From a virus, in the IMG/VR virus record IMGVR_UViG_3300027659_000281, positions 1 through 20,074 of that record: a DNA stretch of 20,074 nt. One strand, written 5' to 3'. The position numbers and the translations under genes are program-made. Below are positions 1 to 6,600 of this stretch, one piece after another. Below the pieces are notes generated by a model, which was not told the DNA's origin, did no database searches, and saw only the letters and a list, made by a program, of their open reading frames with translations. Every line of letters begins with the position of its first letter. Positions within the stretch are counted from its first letter, which is position 1.

Positions 1-478
1 CTATTATTTGTGGAGTACATAATTGTAAATATATATCTCTATCTACAACATCATATCCTGTTGTAGTTTTTATAACCAGACCATCTACTATTTTCAAGTA
101 GTATTGAGTAAATTGATATTTTTGAGTATTCTCCAGCAAAGTTTTAATCATTTCTGGAGTAATGTACGGCCTTGCCGCGTCATGTATTAAAAGATTTGAT
201 ATGGTATCTGTGTTTTTTAAAGCATCAAGCCCAGCCTTTATAGAATCTAATCTATTATCAATATCATTAACGACTAGAATAGTTTTTTTACTAAGTATTT
301 TTTTAACTTTAGTATAATCTTTACTATTCACTACTACAATAATTTTATCTAAATATTTTGATAGTAGATCGGTTGAGCATTTTATAAGAGGTTGACTATT
401 TATTTTATATAAAATTTTAGATATTTTACCGCCAAACCTGCTACTGTTTCCTGCTGCTAGTACAATTCCTGTATTCAT
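1..478 (-). CDS. IspD/TarI-like cytidylyltransferase, 3' end outside window
   Basis: Starts at the ATG at 478 and stays open to position 1, giving 159 residues with the C-terminus missing. The N-terminus LAAGNSSRFGG (residues 7-17) is the glycine-rich nucleotide-binding loop of MEP/ribitol-phosphate cytidylyltransferases. RLDSIKAGL (76-84) and IHDAARP (98-104) match the family's R-x-x-S-x-x-x-G-L and DAARP motifs, and LCTPQ (153-157) matches the usual Q-T-P-Q. Such enzymes join CTP to an alcohol phosphate: methylerythritol phosphate in isoprenoid synthesis, or ribitol phosphate in wall polymers. Which one applies cannot be decided here. In a phage it could serve surface-sugar or isoprenoid metabolism. 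No clear Shine-Dalgarno precedes the start. The family call is fairly sure, the substrate is not. Confidence 0.82.
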   Translation of the reverse strand, partial: MNTGIVLAAGNSSRFGGKISKILYKINSQPLIKCSTDLLSKYLDKIIVVVNSKDYTKVKKILSKKTILVVNDIDNRLDSIKAGLDALKNTDTISNLLIHDAARPYITPEMIKTLLENTQKYQFTQYYLKIVDGLVIKTTTGYDVVDRDIYLQLCTPQII

Positions 479-565
479 TTGTAAATTTTTTGTTTAACAA
501 TATCTAGGAGTTTTATCTTAATATGAATACCCTTAGTCCAGTTAGCACGGTGAACAAGAACAGGA

Positions 566-751
566 TTATAAATTTTTTATATAATCTCCTAAAAAATTAT
601 ATAGATCATTAAGTTGTTCTTTATCTAGCCTAAGTTCATATTGTTCATTATTAAAATTATTAAATCTTAGTAAATATGGACGATAGGATAATAGCGAATT
701 GTGTAATATGTCTAGCGAATCATTGGTTAAGTCTAAGGTTGCTTTATTCAT
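566..751 (-). CDS. Small hypothetical protein, 61 aa
   Basis: Unrecognised. I place the start at the ATG at 751, just after the TAA of the phosphoribosyltransferase gene (754-756). A longer frame from a GTG at 787 would overlap that gene and has no better ribosome site. The sequence has two helix-like ends, NDSLDILHNSLLSY and DKEQLNDLYNFLGDYIKNL, separated by about 17 residues. The C-terminal block resembles the E-x-L-x-x-L-x-x-F motif of the small-protein family at 4.9-9.2 kb, but lacks the LADFIY core, so membership is uncertain. Confidence 0.7.
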   Translation of the reverse strand: MNKATLDLTNDSLDILHNSLLSYRPYLLRFNNFNNEQYELRLDKEQLNDLYNFLGDYIKNL

Positions 752-753
752 AG

Positions 754-1218
754 TTAATTGTCTTTTTCCCATGGAAAACTTATCCACTGATTATTAGTTA
801 GTCTATTTATAGATCTTGCTTTATAGTCAATAGCGAAATCTTGAGATACATTATAAAATAATGAACAAGATTTAATTTGACTAAAACCACTATCTTTTAG
901 TTTTTGTGCTATTTTTTGAAATGTTTGTCCACTATCACAAATATCGTCTACAACTAAAACCCTTTTATCCTTTGGTAATTCCTCTACTTCATATAGTCTA
1001 ACCTCAGTATCATCACTATCTCTTAGCTGGCAACTCATCATTATGAGAGGCTTATTTAAAAGATGACTCAACTTGATAGCTGGGATTAAACCGCCCCTTT
1101 TGACACCTACGATATAGTCTGGAATCCAATCACTAGCATATAGTTGTCTTCCCAAGTATAAAATATCATGATCAAAATTTTTCCAAGAATAGACTAACTG
1201 ATCCATAGTTTTAGTCAT
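754..1218 (-). CDS. Phosphoribosyltransferase (purine type)
   Basis: A 154-residue type I phosphoribosyltransferase. The PRPP-binding loop VLVVDDICDSGQT (87-99) carries the two acidic residues and the small/Thr end typical of the family. VGVKRGGLIPA (38-48) fits the pyrophosphate loop. Length and layout resemble bacterial xanthine-guanine or hypoxanthine phosphoribosyltransferases, which convert a free base plus PRPP to a nucleotide; the base is not readable from sequence. It would fit purine salvage during phage DNA synthesis. The start is weakly marked; Met5 (1206) is an alternative. It precedes the 61-aa ORF without a gap. A second, degraded-looking relative lies at 15939-16436. Confidence 0.85.
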   Translation of the reverse strand: MTKTMDQLVYSWKNFDHDILYLGRQLYASDWIPDYIVGVKRGGLIPAIKLSHLLNKPLIMMSCQLRDSDDTEVRLYEVEELPKDKRVLVVDDICDSGQTFQKIAQKLKDSGFSQIKSCSLFYNVSQDFAIDYKARSINRLTNNQWISFPWEKDN

Positions 1219-1232
1219 GATAATTATAGTCT

Positions 1233-1508
1233 TTAGTTAACAGTAATATCTAGAGTATGTGTTTCTGAAACCCCGAAAGCGTTCTTACAAGAGAACTTTA
1301 GGGTGACAGTATTTCCTTTAACTAGAGTATGAAAATCATGAAAAAATAGAGTGTCTGGATAATTCACCATAGCCCTAACAATATCCTTAGCCTTTAAGAT
1401 TTTTTCAATGTCGGCATCATTAATACTAACAATATCAGCAGCATAAAATTTATGACTCGCAACTCCAGACAGAGCCAGAATAAAAACCAAGATCAACTTC
1501 TTCATCAT
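1233..1508 (-). CDS. Small exported protein with signal peptide
   Basis: 91 residues. The N-terminus MMKKLILVFILALSGVASHKFYA is a clear signal peptide: lysines, a hydrophobic core, then A-x-A-like cleavage before ADIVSIND. The mature protein is about 68 residues and ends in beta-rich sequence with a KNAFG motif. I recall K-N-A/S-F-G in small periplasmic bacterial and phage proteins, without a known function. The start (1508, or the adjacent ATG at 1505) follows GGAG and overlaps the ASCH gene stop. Phage genes of this sort often act in the envelope, but nothing here proves a role. Confidence 0.75.
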   Translation of the reverse strand: MMKKLILVFILALSGVASHKFYAADIVSINDADIEKILKAKDIVRAMVNYPDTLFFHDFHTLVKGNTVTLKFSCKNAFGVSETHTLDITVN

Positions 1509-1906
1509 TTAGTCTCCTGTGTTAAACAATTGTTAGTAAAAACTATTCCTTTTTTAGTCGGCGGATCAACCGGATTATCGAACTTAATAACGTCTGATAC
1601 TACCCACCCATATTTAAGTTTATTGTCATTCCATCCATAGTCTTTATCATCTTCTTCTACTTTGTGTCTTTGATAATCATCAATCCATGATTGTTTGTTG
1701 GGATAAGTGAAAGAATGACTAAAAGTAATAATTCCAATAATGCGACTTTTAAACTTCCCTTTCTTGCCGGGAGTTTCTATGAGTGCCAAAGGCTCCCCAT
1801 TATACTTGTCAGGAAGCTGGTACGTTCTCGTTTCAACGGTTTTCAAGCCATTAATTAAAAGAATACTCCACGGGGCTTGAACATTTAAACCACTCAAACT
1901 ATTCAC
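1505..1906 (-). CDS. ASCH domain protein
   Basis: 133 residues. The N-terminal QAPWSILLINGLKTVETR (10-27) is the hallmark of ASCH domains (PUA-like beta barrels), followed by the LALIET strand (40-45) and an IIGIITF strand. ASCH proteins bind RNA or modified nucleosides, and some hydrolyse N4-acetylcytidine; they are common in phages. The start is a GTG at 1906 inside the end of the upstream gene (1899-2117), so the two are translationally coupled. The stop overlaps the next gene start. The domain call is strong; the substrate is unknown. Confidence 0.82.
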   Translation of the reverse strand: MNSLSGLNVQAPWSILLINGLKTVETRTYQLPDKYNGEPLALIETPGKKGKFKSRIIGIITFSHSFTYPNKQSWIDDYQRHKVEEDDKDYGWNDNKLKYGWVVSDVIKFDNPVDPPTKKGIVFTNNCLTQETK

Positions 1907-2117
1907 AGTTTTCTTTCATCCACAGACGGTTCAGTTTAATATAGTTCATAATATAATTAGCCGCATTATTTACACTATCTTTAGATTCATAATGGGCTTG
2001 TAGCATATTTTTAATAGCGTACTTTTCATCATCTGTCATCAAACCATCTTTACTAAATCCATCATACTCATCACTAATATAGTCGGCAACAAGATTAGTA
2101 TACTTTTCAAGTTTCAT
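1899..2117 (-). CDS. Hypothetical protein, 72 aa
   Basis: Unrecognised, acidic and probably helical (for example DDEKYAIKNMLQAHYESKDS). It is the first gene after the promoter at 2139-2167, and its ATG at 2117 follows an AAGGAG ribosome site at ideal spacing, so expression is well supported. It overlaps the ASCH gene by 8 bases and probably forms an operon with it and with the exported protein downstream. Confidence 0.78.
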   Translation of the reverse strand: MKLEKYTNLVADYISDEYDGFSKDGLMTDDEKYAIKNMLQAHYESKDSVNNAANYIMNYIKLNRLWMKENCE

Positions 2118-2138
2118 AAGTGTTCTCCTTGTAGTACA

Positions 2139-2167
2139 AGCATATCGTACTTATCGGCTTTTGTCAA
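2139..2167 (-). promoter_or_regulatory. sigma70-type promoter P1
   Basis: Minus strand: TTGACA at 2167-2162, a 17-base spacer, then TATGCT at 2144-2139, followed about 20 bases later by a ribosome site and the ATG at 2117. The spacer contains GCCGAT ending 8 bases before the -10, a placement shared with the promoters at 11527 and 12291. Confidence 0.75.
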
Positions 2168-2203
2168 GATCACACTTTAAAAATTATTCTTTATCTCCAT
2201 ATT

Positions 2204-2416
2204 TTACTGCTCGTCAACCTTAACTCTATGCTCTTTTACTTCTTTAATCAATTTCTTTAGAGTATCATTGTTTTTCAATTCTGATAAAGTATAATTTACT
2301 TTTTGATTATTTCTAGAGTCTGGATTTAGATCTCCCATAAATAGCATACTGAGAGCCAAACCAGAAGCAACAATCAACATCATAATTACGCCAGCACCAA
2401 AAATATAGATTTCCAT
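2204..2416 (-). CDS. Small single-pass membrane protein
   Basis: 70 residues. Residues about 2-27 form one membrane helix (IFGAGVIMMLIVASGLALSM). A soluble charged tail follows, with a Lys/Glu-rich helix (LKKLIKEVKEHRVKVDEQ). No family recognised. It sits one base after the stop of the 58-aa membrane gene (2418-2594), under promoter P6 (2638-2667). A role at the inner membrane is likely from topology only. Confidence 0.72.
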   Translation of the reverse strand: MEIYIFGAGVIMMLIVASGLALSMLFMGDLNPDSRNNQKVNYTLSELKNNDTLKKLIKEVKEHRVKVDEQ

Positions 2417-2417
2417 A

Positions 2418-2594
2418 TTAATCTCCTTTGCTGTTTTTTAGCAACAGATTTCCAAGAGATAAGAAACTAGGAACCCATAATCCTACGAACAACCCGCAGT
2501 CTTTTGCGTTTTCAACTCCACTAAACCATAATCCTGTACTTAAAGAGAAACTTAGAAAAGCAGCAACAAGAATACTAATCTTAAATGGCGTCAT
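2418..2594 (-). CDS. Small two-helix membrane protein
   Basis: 58 residues from the ATG at 2594. That start is chosen because AAGGAG lies six bases upstream; an in-frame GTG at 2630 would sit at or before the predicted transcript start of promoter P6. Two membrane helices are visible, about residues 5-25 and 35-52, with GLFVGLWVPS at the start of the second. Function unknown. It is the first gene of a two-gene membrane-protein operon with 2204-2416. Confidence 0.75.
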   Translation of the reverse strand: MTPFKISILVAAFLSFSLSTGLWFSGVENAKDCGLFVGLWVPSFLSLGNLLLKNSKGD

Positions 2595-2637
2595 AACAAA
2601 CTCCTTAAAGGTTGGTAAAATTTTTCTCACAAAAAGT

Positions 2638-2667
2638 ATTATACCATACCGTTCTTGGTAGTGTCAA
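2638..2667 (-). promoter_or_regulatory. sigma70-type promoter P6
   Basis: Minus strand: TTGACA at 2667-2662, an 18-base spacer, then TATAAT at 2643-2638 with an extended -10 (TGG before TATAAT). The -10 context GTATGGTATAATA is nearly identical to that of the promoter at 18378. It would start a transcript about 35 bases before the ATG at 2594. Confidence 0.78.
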
Positions 2668-2689
2668 CAACCATCTTAAAAATTGTTGA
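2664..2689. repeat. Inverted repeat over the -35 of P6
   Basis: TCAACAA (2664-2670) and TTGTTGA (2683-2689) are perfect 7-base arms around a 12-base loop. One arm covers most of the -35 of P6. It could be a repressor operator, or a weak hairpin at the end of the methyltransferase transcript; there is no U-run to make a convincing terminator. Confidence 0.4.
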
Positions 2690-2694
2690 GTTTC

Positions 2695-3399
2695 TCATAA
2701 TCCAATATCTATATATGTTAAATGCCATTTTAAAGAGATATTATCTTTATTCTGTTCATATCCTATATATTTTTCTAAACCATCAAGTATTTGATTGTCA
2801 GAAATATTTCTTAAATCAAATAATAATCTACAATAATTAATCATATCGTTTTTTGAACTAAAAACCCAAGGACATTTTATGTCAGCAATATTTAATACAG
2901 ATAAACCTTTGGGGAATCGTACATCGCACCAGTTATGGTATAATCCTTTATGTTCGCCCGTTGACGTATATTGACCAATAAAATTATCTAAAAATAAAGA
3001 AATATTACTATTTAACGAAACATCTGCCAAATGAATAAGACCTTTATCTTTCATATGTAATGAAATATTCTCTAAAAAAAGATCTAATTTTTCTATATGA
3101 TGTATAGAAGCCAAGCATACAATTCTATCAACATTAGGAATATCCCACTTTTCATATGGAGAAACTACTGATATATTATTAATAGATTCAGAAAAGTCTA
3201 ATGACAATACTGTACTATCTTCTGGACAATATTTTTTTAAATATCCTCCTAGAGATGGTATGTCTAATATTATTTCATTATTTTTTATAGGACATCTAGA
3301 AAAAAGTTGATAAAATTCTTGATCCCTAGCATTAGGATACAGACTCATTGCCAAATCATAAGACTGTCCTCTGTGCCTAAAAATATTACTATATTCCAT
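2695..3399 (-). CDS. SAM-dependent methyltransferase-like protein
   Basis: 234 residues with class I methyltransferase layout. Motif I is degenerate: ILDIPSLGGYL (44-54) in place of D-x-G-x-G-x-G. An acidic strand end LSLDFS (65-70) follows, then IVCLASIHHIEKLDLFL (93-109) as motif IV, and MKDKGLIHLADV (116-127), the usual 'L-K-pG-G' strand. This last pair resembles BioC/UbiE-type enzymes that methylate small molecules. The substrate is unknown. The start lies 4 bases after the QueC-like gene and has no Shine-Dalgarno, so it may be coupled to it. The altered motif I makes activity uncertain. Confidence 0.72.
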   Translation of the reverse strand: MEYSNIFRHRGQSYDLAMSLYPNARDQEFYQLFSRCPIKNNEIILDIPSLGGYLKKYCPEDSTVLSLDFSESINNISVVSPYEKWDIPNVDRIVCLASIHHIEKLDLFLENISLHMKDKGLIHLADVSLNSNISLFLDNFIGQYTSTGEHKGLYHNWCDVRFPKGLSVLNIADIKCPWVFSSKNDMINYCRLLFDLRNISDNQILDGLEKYIGYEQNKDNISLKWHLTYIDIGL

Positions 3400-3403
3400 G
3401 TTT

Positions 3404-4057
3404 TTAATTTTTGATCTTATTGAGTTCTATACAAGTTTTACATTTTCCACATTCTTTAAATATATCCTTATCACTAATAATAGGAGTCCTACAACTCCAA
3501 GTCATGTTTCTTAGTTCTGTAGGAATAGTATTATATATCTCTGCTTTTGTTAAATGTTCAACAGGATATACTTTTTCAACATTTGGAACAAATAGTTTCA
3601 ATATTTGTGTTCCCCTAATAGCTCTTTCTTCTATATCTGCACCCATATCAGATTTTGTACGACCTACAGCAATTTTTTTAATATTAGGTAAACACTTACA
3701 AATAGAAGCCGCAATAAAATTGTATATATCACTATCAAACATAAAATTTTGATTAATAACTATAGCATCCGCCGTTTCTGTTAAATACGAATAAAAAGGA
3801 TATTCATGATAACTTTGACTATATTTAACCTTGTATGATTGAGATACATACGAAAGAATATTTCTAACAGACCGCTGCTCCGCTTCTGCTCTTTGTTCTT
3901 TATTCAGAAGATATAAATGATGTAGATGTATTTTGTTCTCTTTGTTCTGCAATAATTGCCATAAAGCCCCAGTAGAATCTAATCCACCAGAAAACATCAG
4001 TAATATATTTGAATCATCAATATCTATATTTTGTTTTTTTAATATATCTTCTATCAT
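3404..4057 (-). CDS. QueC-like PP-loop ATPase
   Basis: 217 residues. The ATP-binding PP-loop SGGLDST lies at 23-29, and a C-terminal zinc site is formed by Cys189 (TWSC), Cys203, Cys206 and Cys209 (CGKCKTC). This arrangement is that of QueC, which makes 7-cyano-7-deazaguanine (preQ0) for queuosine or for 7-deazaguanine in DNA. The spacing between the first two cysteines (13 residues) is wider than I recall for E. coli QueC, so a related amidating PP-loop enzyme is possible. No queD, queE, folE or transglycosylase gene is seen in this window. No strong ribosome site precedes the ATG at 4057. Confidence 0.75.
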   Translation of the reverse strand: MIEDILKKQNIDIDDSNILLMFSGGLDSTGALWQLLQNKENKIHLHHLYLLNKEQRAEAEQRSVRNILSYVSQSYKVKYSQSYHEYPFYSYLTETADAIVINQNFMFDSDIYNFIAASICKCLPNIKKIAVGRTKSDMGADIEERAIRGTQILKLFVPNVEKVYPVEHLTKAEIYNTIPTELRNMTWSCRTPIISDKDIFKECGKCKTCIELNKIKN

Positions 4058-4120
4058 TAATTATATTCTTTCATTCATCTTTAGTAATATTATATCTAAA
4101 CTCTAATTATGTGATAATAA

Positions 4121-4807
4121 CTATACAAACTTTTCTAAAGTTATTATACCATCTTTTATCCCTAAATAAGTGCAGGTTTTTTCTGTCCAACATCCACTAT
4201 TAGCATACCATACAGAATGGTTTTTATCTAGTAAAGGATAATGAGTATGACCCAAACAAACACAATGAATTTGTTTACCTATTGAATAGTTTCTGGATTT
4301 TTCCATCATATTCTCATTACATCTTAAATAAGTCTTTGAGCGATGTTTAATAAATTTGGGCAAAAATCTTTTATCAAGTCTCTGAATTGTTCTATAAATA
4401 AAATCTGCTACTCTTGTAGTATTAGGATATTTATATATAAAATCGTCAAATTGATCTCCATGCAAGCACAAGAAGTTTTTATCTCCACTAGAAAAGATAT
4501 ACTCATTCTTAAAATCTAATCCTATTAGATGAGATATGTTTTCAGCATCTCCATCATGGTTCCCTCTTATCCAGACTATTTCTACATATTTACTCATTCG
4601 TCGTAATAAAGACAATATTTTCCAATGATTTTTCTTTATTCTACGAAAATCTAAGTTATCAAAAAAATCCCCATTAATAATCAATTTATTTGTTTTAGTA
4701 TAAACTAATCCTAAAAAAGCATATAATTGTTTGCTCTCACAAACACTACTTCCTAAATGAGTATCGCTTATTATTATTGCATCCAGCAATTTTGAATTTT
4801 TGGTCAT
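4121..4807 (-). CDS. Calcineurin-like metallophosphoesterase (LpxH-like)
   Basis: 228 residues with all metal-binding motifs: SDTHLGS (14-20), NGDFFDN (45-51), RGNHD (81-85), HGDQFD (116-121) and GHTH (186-189). The set and spacing resemble UDP-2,3-diacylglucosamine pyrophosphatases and their relatives, which cleave UDP-linked lipid A precursors in Gram-negative bacteria. Many phage phosphoesterases of this fold instead act on nucleotides, so the substrate is open. It is the first gene of the block 4807-2695. It starts just after an inverted repeat (4819-4850), with only a weak GAG-type ribosome site. Confidence 0.82.
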   Translation of the reverse strand: MTKNSKLLDAIIISDTHLGSSVCESKQLYAFLGLVYTKTNKLIINGDFFDNLDFRRIKKNHWKILSLLRRMSKYVEIVWIRGNHDGDAENISHLIGLDFKNEYIFSSGDKNFLCLHGDQFDDFIYKYPNTTRVADFIYRTIQRLDKRFLPKFIKHRSKTYLRCNENMMEKSRNYSIGKQIHCVCLGHTHYPLLDKNHSVWYANSGCWTEKTCTYLGIKDGIITLEKFV

Positions 4808-4818
4808 TTTCTCAATAC

Positions 4819-4850
4819 TTTAGAGTAATTTAACCCCTTGATACTCTAAA
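4819..4850. repeat. 9-base inverted repeat at module boundary
   Basis: TTTAGAGTA (4819-4827) and TACTCTAAA (4842-4850) are perfect 9-base arms around a 14-base loop, in the 79-base gap between the tiny-gene chain and the phosphoesterase gene. The stem is AT-rich and no U-run follows, so a terminator is doubtful. An operator or an RNA hairpin in the 5' leader of the phosphoesterase gene are alternatives. A second small repeat, CACTA...TAGTG, lies next to it at 4854-4869. Confidence 0.5.
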
Positions 4851-4886
4851 ATACACTAATTTAGTAGTGAATATAATTCTCAATAT

Positions 4887-5180
4887 TCATTTCTTTTCCC
4901 CAATAGTTTCATATTCTTGTATCCAAGCATTATAAACATCTTTAGCCTGTTGATGAGTATCACAAGAATAAATTATCCTAAATTTATGAAGATCAACTTC
5001 CCTAACAATATCGTTACCGTCTATTTCTTCATTAAACTGAGGAAGCCCCAATAGTTCTATCCAAGTTTTTTGTTTTATTGTAGATTCTCCAGACAAAAGC
5101 ATATCTTCTTCTAGTTCGTTTGGAATATATAGTGGGGGCCATCTCCATGAACGAGATGAACTAAAATCTTGATTATTCAT
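4887..5180 (-). CDS. Hypothetical protein, 97 aa, last gene of the chain
   Basis: Unrecognised. It has a polar N-terminus with SRSWRWPPLYIP, then a mixed alpha/beta body (KFRIIYSCDTHQQAKDVYNAW) and ends ETIGEKK, like tails in the chain. Its ATG at 5180 overlaps the TGA of the upstream gene (ATGA), and its ribosome site GGAG is part of that gene's last codons (Leu-Glu-His). It ends the run of overlapping genes; the inverted repeat at 4819-4850 follows. Confidence 0.75.
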   Translation of the reverse strand: MNNQDFSSSRSWRWPPLYIPNELEEDMLLSGESTIKQKTWIELLGLPQFNEEIDGNDIVREVDLHKFRIIYSCDTHQQAKDVYNAWIQEYETIGEKK

Positions 5181-5380
5181 TGATTATGCTCCAAATACTT
5201 ATATATAAAATCGGCCAGACCTTTTAATTCTTCCCTACTAATTGGTGGATGGGCATAATTTTTAGTACAGCCTAACATTAAGCCATAATTATCAGTAAAC
5301 ATCATGCCTTTATGAAATAGATGAAGATTAAAAGAGTCTGCTCTAAATGTACTCTTGTTTGATAAATTTTTATTTTCCAT
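5177..5380 (-). CDS. LADFIY-motif small protein (paralog 1)
   Basis: 67 residues from the ATG at 5380, chosen because GGGGAG lies upstream and the start forms TAATG with the preceding 29-aa ORF. The C-terminus SREELKGLADFIYKYLEHN carries the shared motif of this family. The N-terminal part is beta-like (FNLHLFHKGMMFTDNYGLML) and ends in a Pro-Pro turn before the motif, as in the copy at 8056-8274. The family is not known to me. From the sequence, a variable sheet followed by a conserved C-terminal helix is the likely build. No membrane segment or signal peptide. Confidence 0.78.
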   Translation of the reverse strand: MENKNLSNKSTFRADSFNLHLFHKGMMFTDNYGLMLGCTKNYAHPPISREELKGLADFIYKYLEHNQ

Positions 5381-5469
5381 TAAAACAACTCCCCATATCC
5401 ATTCCACCAATCATAAATACGAATACTAGCCATATAACCAAGAATAGCAAACAATACAAGACCAGCCAC
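5380..5469 (-). CDS. 29-aa membrane peptide, GTG start
   Basis: A tiny ORF from a GTG at 5469 to a TAA overlapping the next ATG. It begins with a hydrophobic helix (AGLVLFAILGYMASI) followed by RIYDWWNGYGELF. Evidence that it is real: it fits exactly between two genes with TAGTG and TAATG overlaps, has GGAG eight bases before the GTG, and its end contains the GGGGAG ribosome site of the next gene. Function unknown; probably inner membrane. Confidence 0.62.
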   Translation of the reverse strand: MAGLVLFAILGYMASIRIYDWWNGYGELF

Positions 5470-5678
5470 TAGTTATTCTCCAAATTTTTATTAAGAAAAT
5501 CGGCTAAACCCTTTAACTTATCTTTAGTCACTTGAAAGGCAACACTCTTATCATTTCGATCATTATAAATCGAAACATAACAAGAATTTCCATTCGTTAC
5601 CATTTCCACACTAATATCCTTATCAATATCATAATGAGCAGGATTAACTGTTTGCATATAATAATCTCTATCAACCAT
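5469..5678 (-). CDS. LADF-motif small protein (paralog 2)
   Basis: 69 residues. The C-terminal helix TKDKLKGLADFLNKNLENN belongs to the family, here with FLN in place of FIY. The N-terminal part includes beta-like ISVEMVTNGNSCYVSIYND. The final codons Leu-Glu-Asn-Asn contain GGAGAA, the ribosome site of the 29-aa ORF. Start and stop overlap the neighbours. Adjacent to paralog 3, which shares TKD-[KE]-L-[KR]-G-L, so the two probably arose by tandem duplication. Confidence 0.78.
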   Translation of the reverse strand: MVDRDYYMQTVNPAHYDIDKDISVEMVTNGNSCYVSIYNDRNDKSVAFQVTKDKLKGLADFLNKNLENN

Positions 5679-5869
5679 TAGTTATTTTCTCCTAGAAAGC
5701 TTTTAATAAAGTTCCCCAATCCCCTTAACTCATCCTTGGTCATTCTAACAGCTAGATATTCCCAACTAATAACATTACTAACATCAAACTTGACCATATT
5801 TTCCGACAGCATTTCAATATCAAATCGGGTAACATCAGCCTTATAAAAGTCTTTCATCACAATACTCAT
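5678..5869 (-). CDS. LADF-related small protein (paralog 3)
   Basis: 63 residues. The C-terminus TKDELRGLGNFIKSFLGENN is a diverged copy of the family motif (GLGNFI for GLADFI). The N-terminal half includes FDIEMLSENMVKFDVSNV, similar in pattern to the DIDKDISVEMV stretch of paralog 2. The start at 5869 follows GGAGAATCTTTA. The last codons (Gly-Glu-Asn-Asn) are close to the next start. Function unknown. Confidence 0.75.
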   Translation of the reverse strand: MSIVMKDFYKADVTRFDIEMLSENMVKFDVSNVISWEYLAVRMTKDELRGLGNFIKSFLGENN

Positions 5870-5900
5870 TAAAGATTCTCCAAATTTTTGATTCTGTTAG

Positions 5901-6176
5901 TTATACAACAACGCCAGATCTTCCAAGAGCAATTCTTACTCCCAACTTCTTATCATAATTATCATTTCTGCTACAAAGAGCAACTCCCTCAAAATGAAAT
6001 CCATTAGGACTATCAATAATGATATGAGTTGATCCACCCTTAGTATCTGGCTCAAGTGGATAGGAGCCAATAATAACTGAAGGATTAGCAGTTTGCCACT
6101 TAAATCTGCCCATATAAAGTCGATTATGAAGAACCTTTACCTTAAAACCTTTATTACGAAGTTCTTGAACGGTCAT
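5901..6176 (-). CDS. Conserved-looking hypothetical protein, 91 aa
   Basis: Basic, beta-rich protein: VKVLHNRLYMGRFKW near the N-terminus, GGSTHIIIDSPNGFHFEGVALCSRNDNYDKK in the middle, and GVRIALGR near the C-terminus. I recall phage hypotheticals with the order LHNRLY / GVAxCSxxDNxxxKLGVRIALGR, but no function. The start has a GGAG site encoded by the end of the upstream ORF (6176-6328). A 31-base untranslated gap separates it from paralog 3. Confidence 0.78.
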   Translation of the reverse strand: MTVQELRNKGFKVKVLHNRLYMGRFKWQTANPSVIIGSYPLEPDTKGGSTHIIIDSPNGFHFEGVALCSRNDNYDKKLGVRIALGRSGVVV

Positions 6177-6328
6177 TATTTATTCTCCAAAACTATTTGT
6201 TTAAAAATATTGATTTGTACTAAAACATCCCACAAACTATATCCATAGCCCTCTTGCAATCTCAAATCTTCTCCATAAAAAATATTATAACAATATCTGT
6301 TATCATAACGATAGATGCTAATCTTCAT
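6176..6328 (-). CDS. Small protein, 50 aa, paired with the ORF at 6868
   Basis: Starts at 6328 with an ATGA overlap of the upstream stop and ends in TAATG with the next gene. The N-terminus MKISIYRYDNRYCYNIFYGED aligns with MSISILYKNGEYRWELYDGPD of the ORF at 6868-7023, and both have a later D-[VA]-[LF]-x-Q-I, so they look like paralogs of about 50 residues. The tail Leu-Glu-Asn-Lys encodes the next ribosome site. Function unknown. Confidence 0.68.
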   Translation of the reverse strand: MKISIYRYDNRYCYNIFYGEDLRLQEGYGYSLWDVLVQINIFKQIVLENK

Positions 6329-6600
6329 TTATTTGTTTCTTTAAATTTGAATTGACCATATAAAGACTCAAACATATGATTAACCACTATGCCAGCAATA
6401 TTACTAATGCTATTTTTTGGATCAGCCATTACCCCAATTAACAAATGAAATTCGTGTTTATGAAGGGGGTCCAACTGAATTAGTAATGATCCATTCCTCA
6501 TTCTGTTAAAGTGAAAATCTTTATACTCTGAACAGATATACTTTAATACTCTTGCGTGATATTTCTTATAATCTGCTTTACTATCAAATTTTTTAAACAT
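6325..6600 (-). CDS. Hypothetical protein, 91 aa
   Basis: Unrecognised. A basic helical N-terminus (KKFDSKADYKKYHARVLKYICSEY) is followed by a strand-rich part (GSLLIQLDPLHKHEFHLLIGVM) and a helical C-terminus. The start at 6600 overlaps the end of the upstream gene by 8 bases. No catalytic motif, signal peptide or membrane segment is visible. Confidence 0.75.
   Translation of the reverse strand: MFKKFDSKADYKKYHARVLKYICSEYKDFHFNRMRNGSLLIQLDPLHKHEFHLLIGVMADPKNSISNIAGIVVNHMFESLYGQFKFKETNK

Noticed and set aside
1452-1640. Plus-strand ORF, 62 codons
   Set aside because: Antisense to the exported protein and the ASCH gene, no ribosome site, Ser/Thr/Pro-rich shadow composition. The same holds for the other plus-strand frames (for example 2428, 3411, 6676, 19318).
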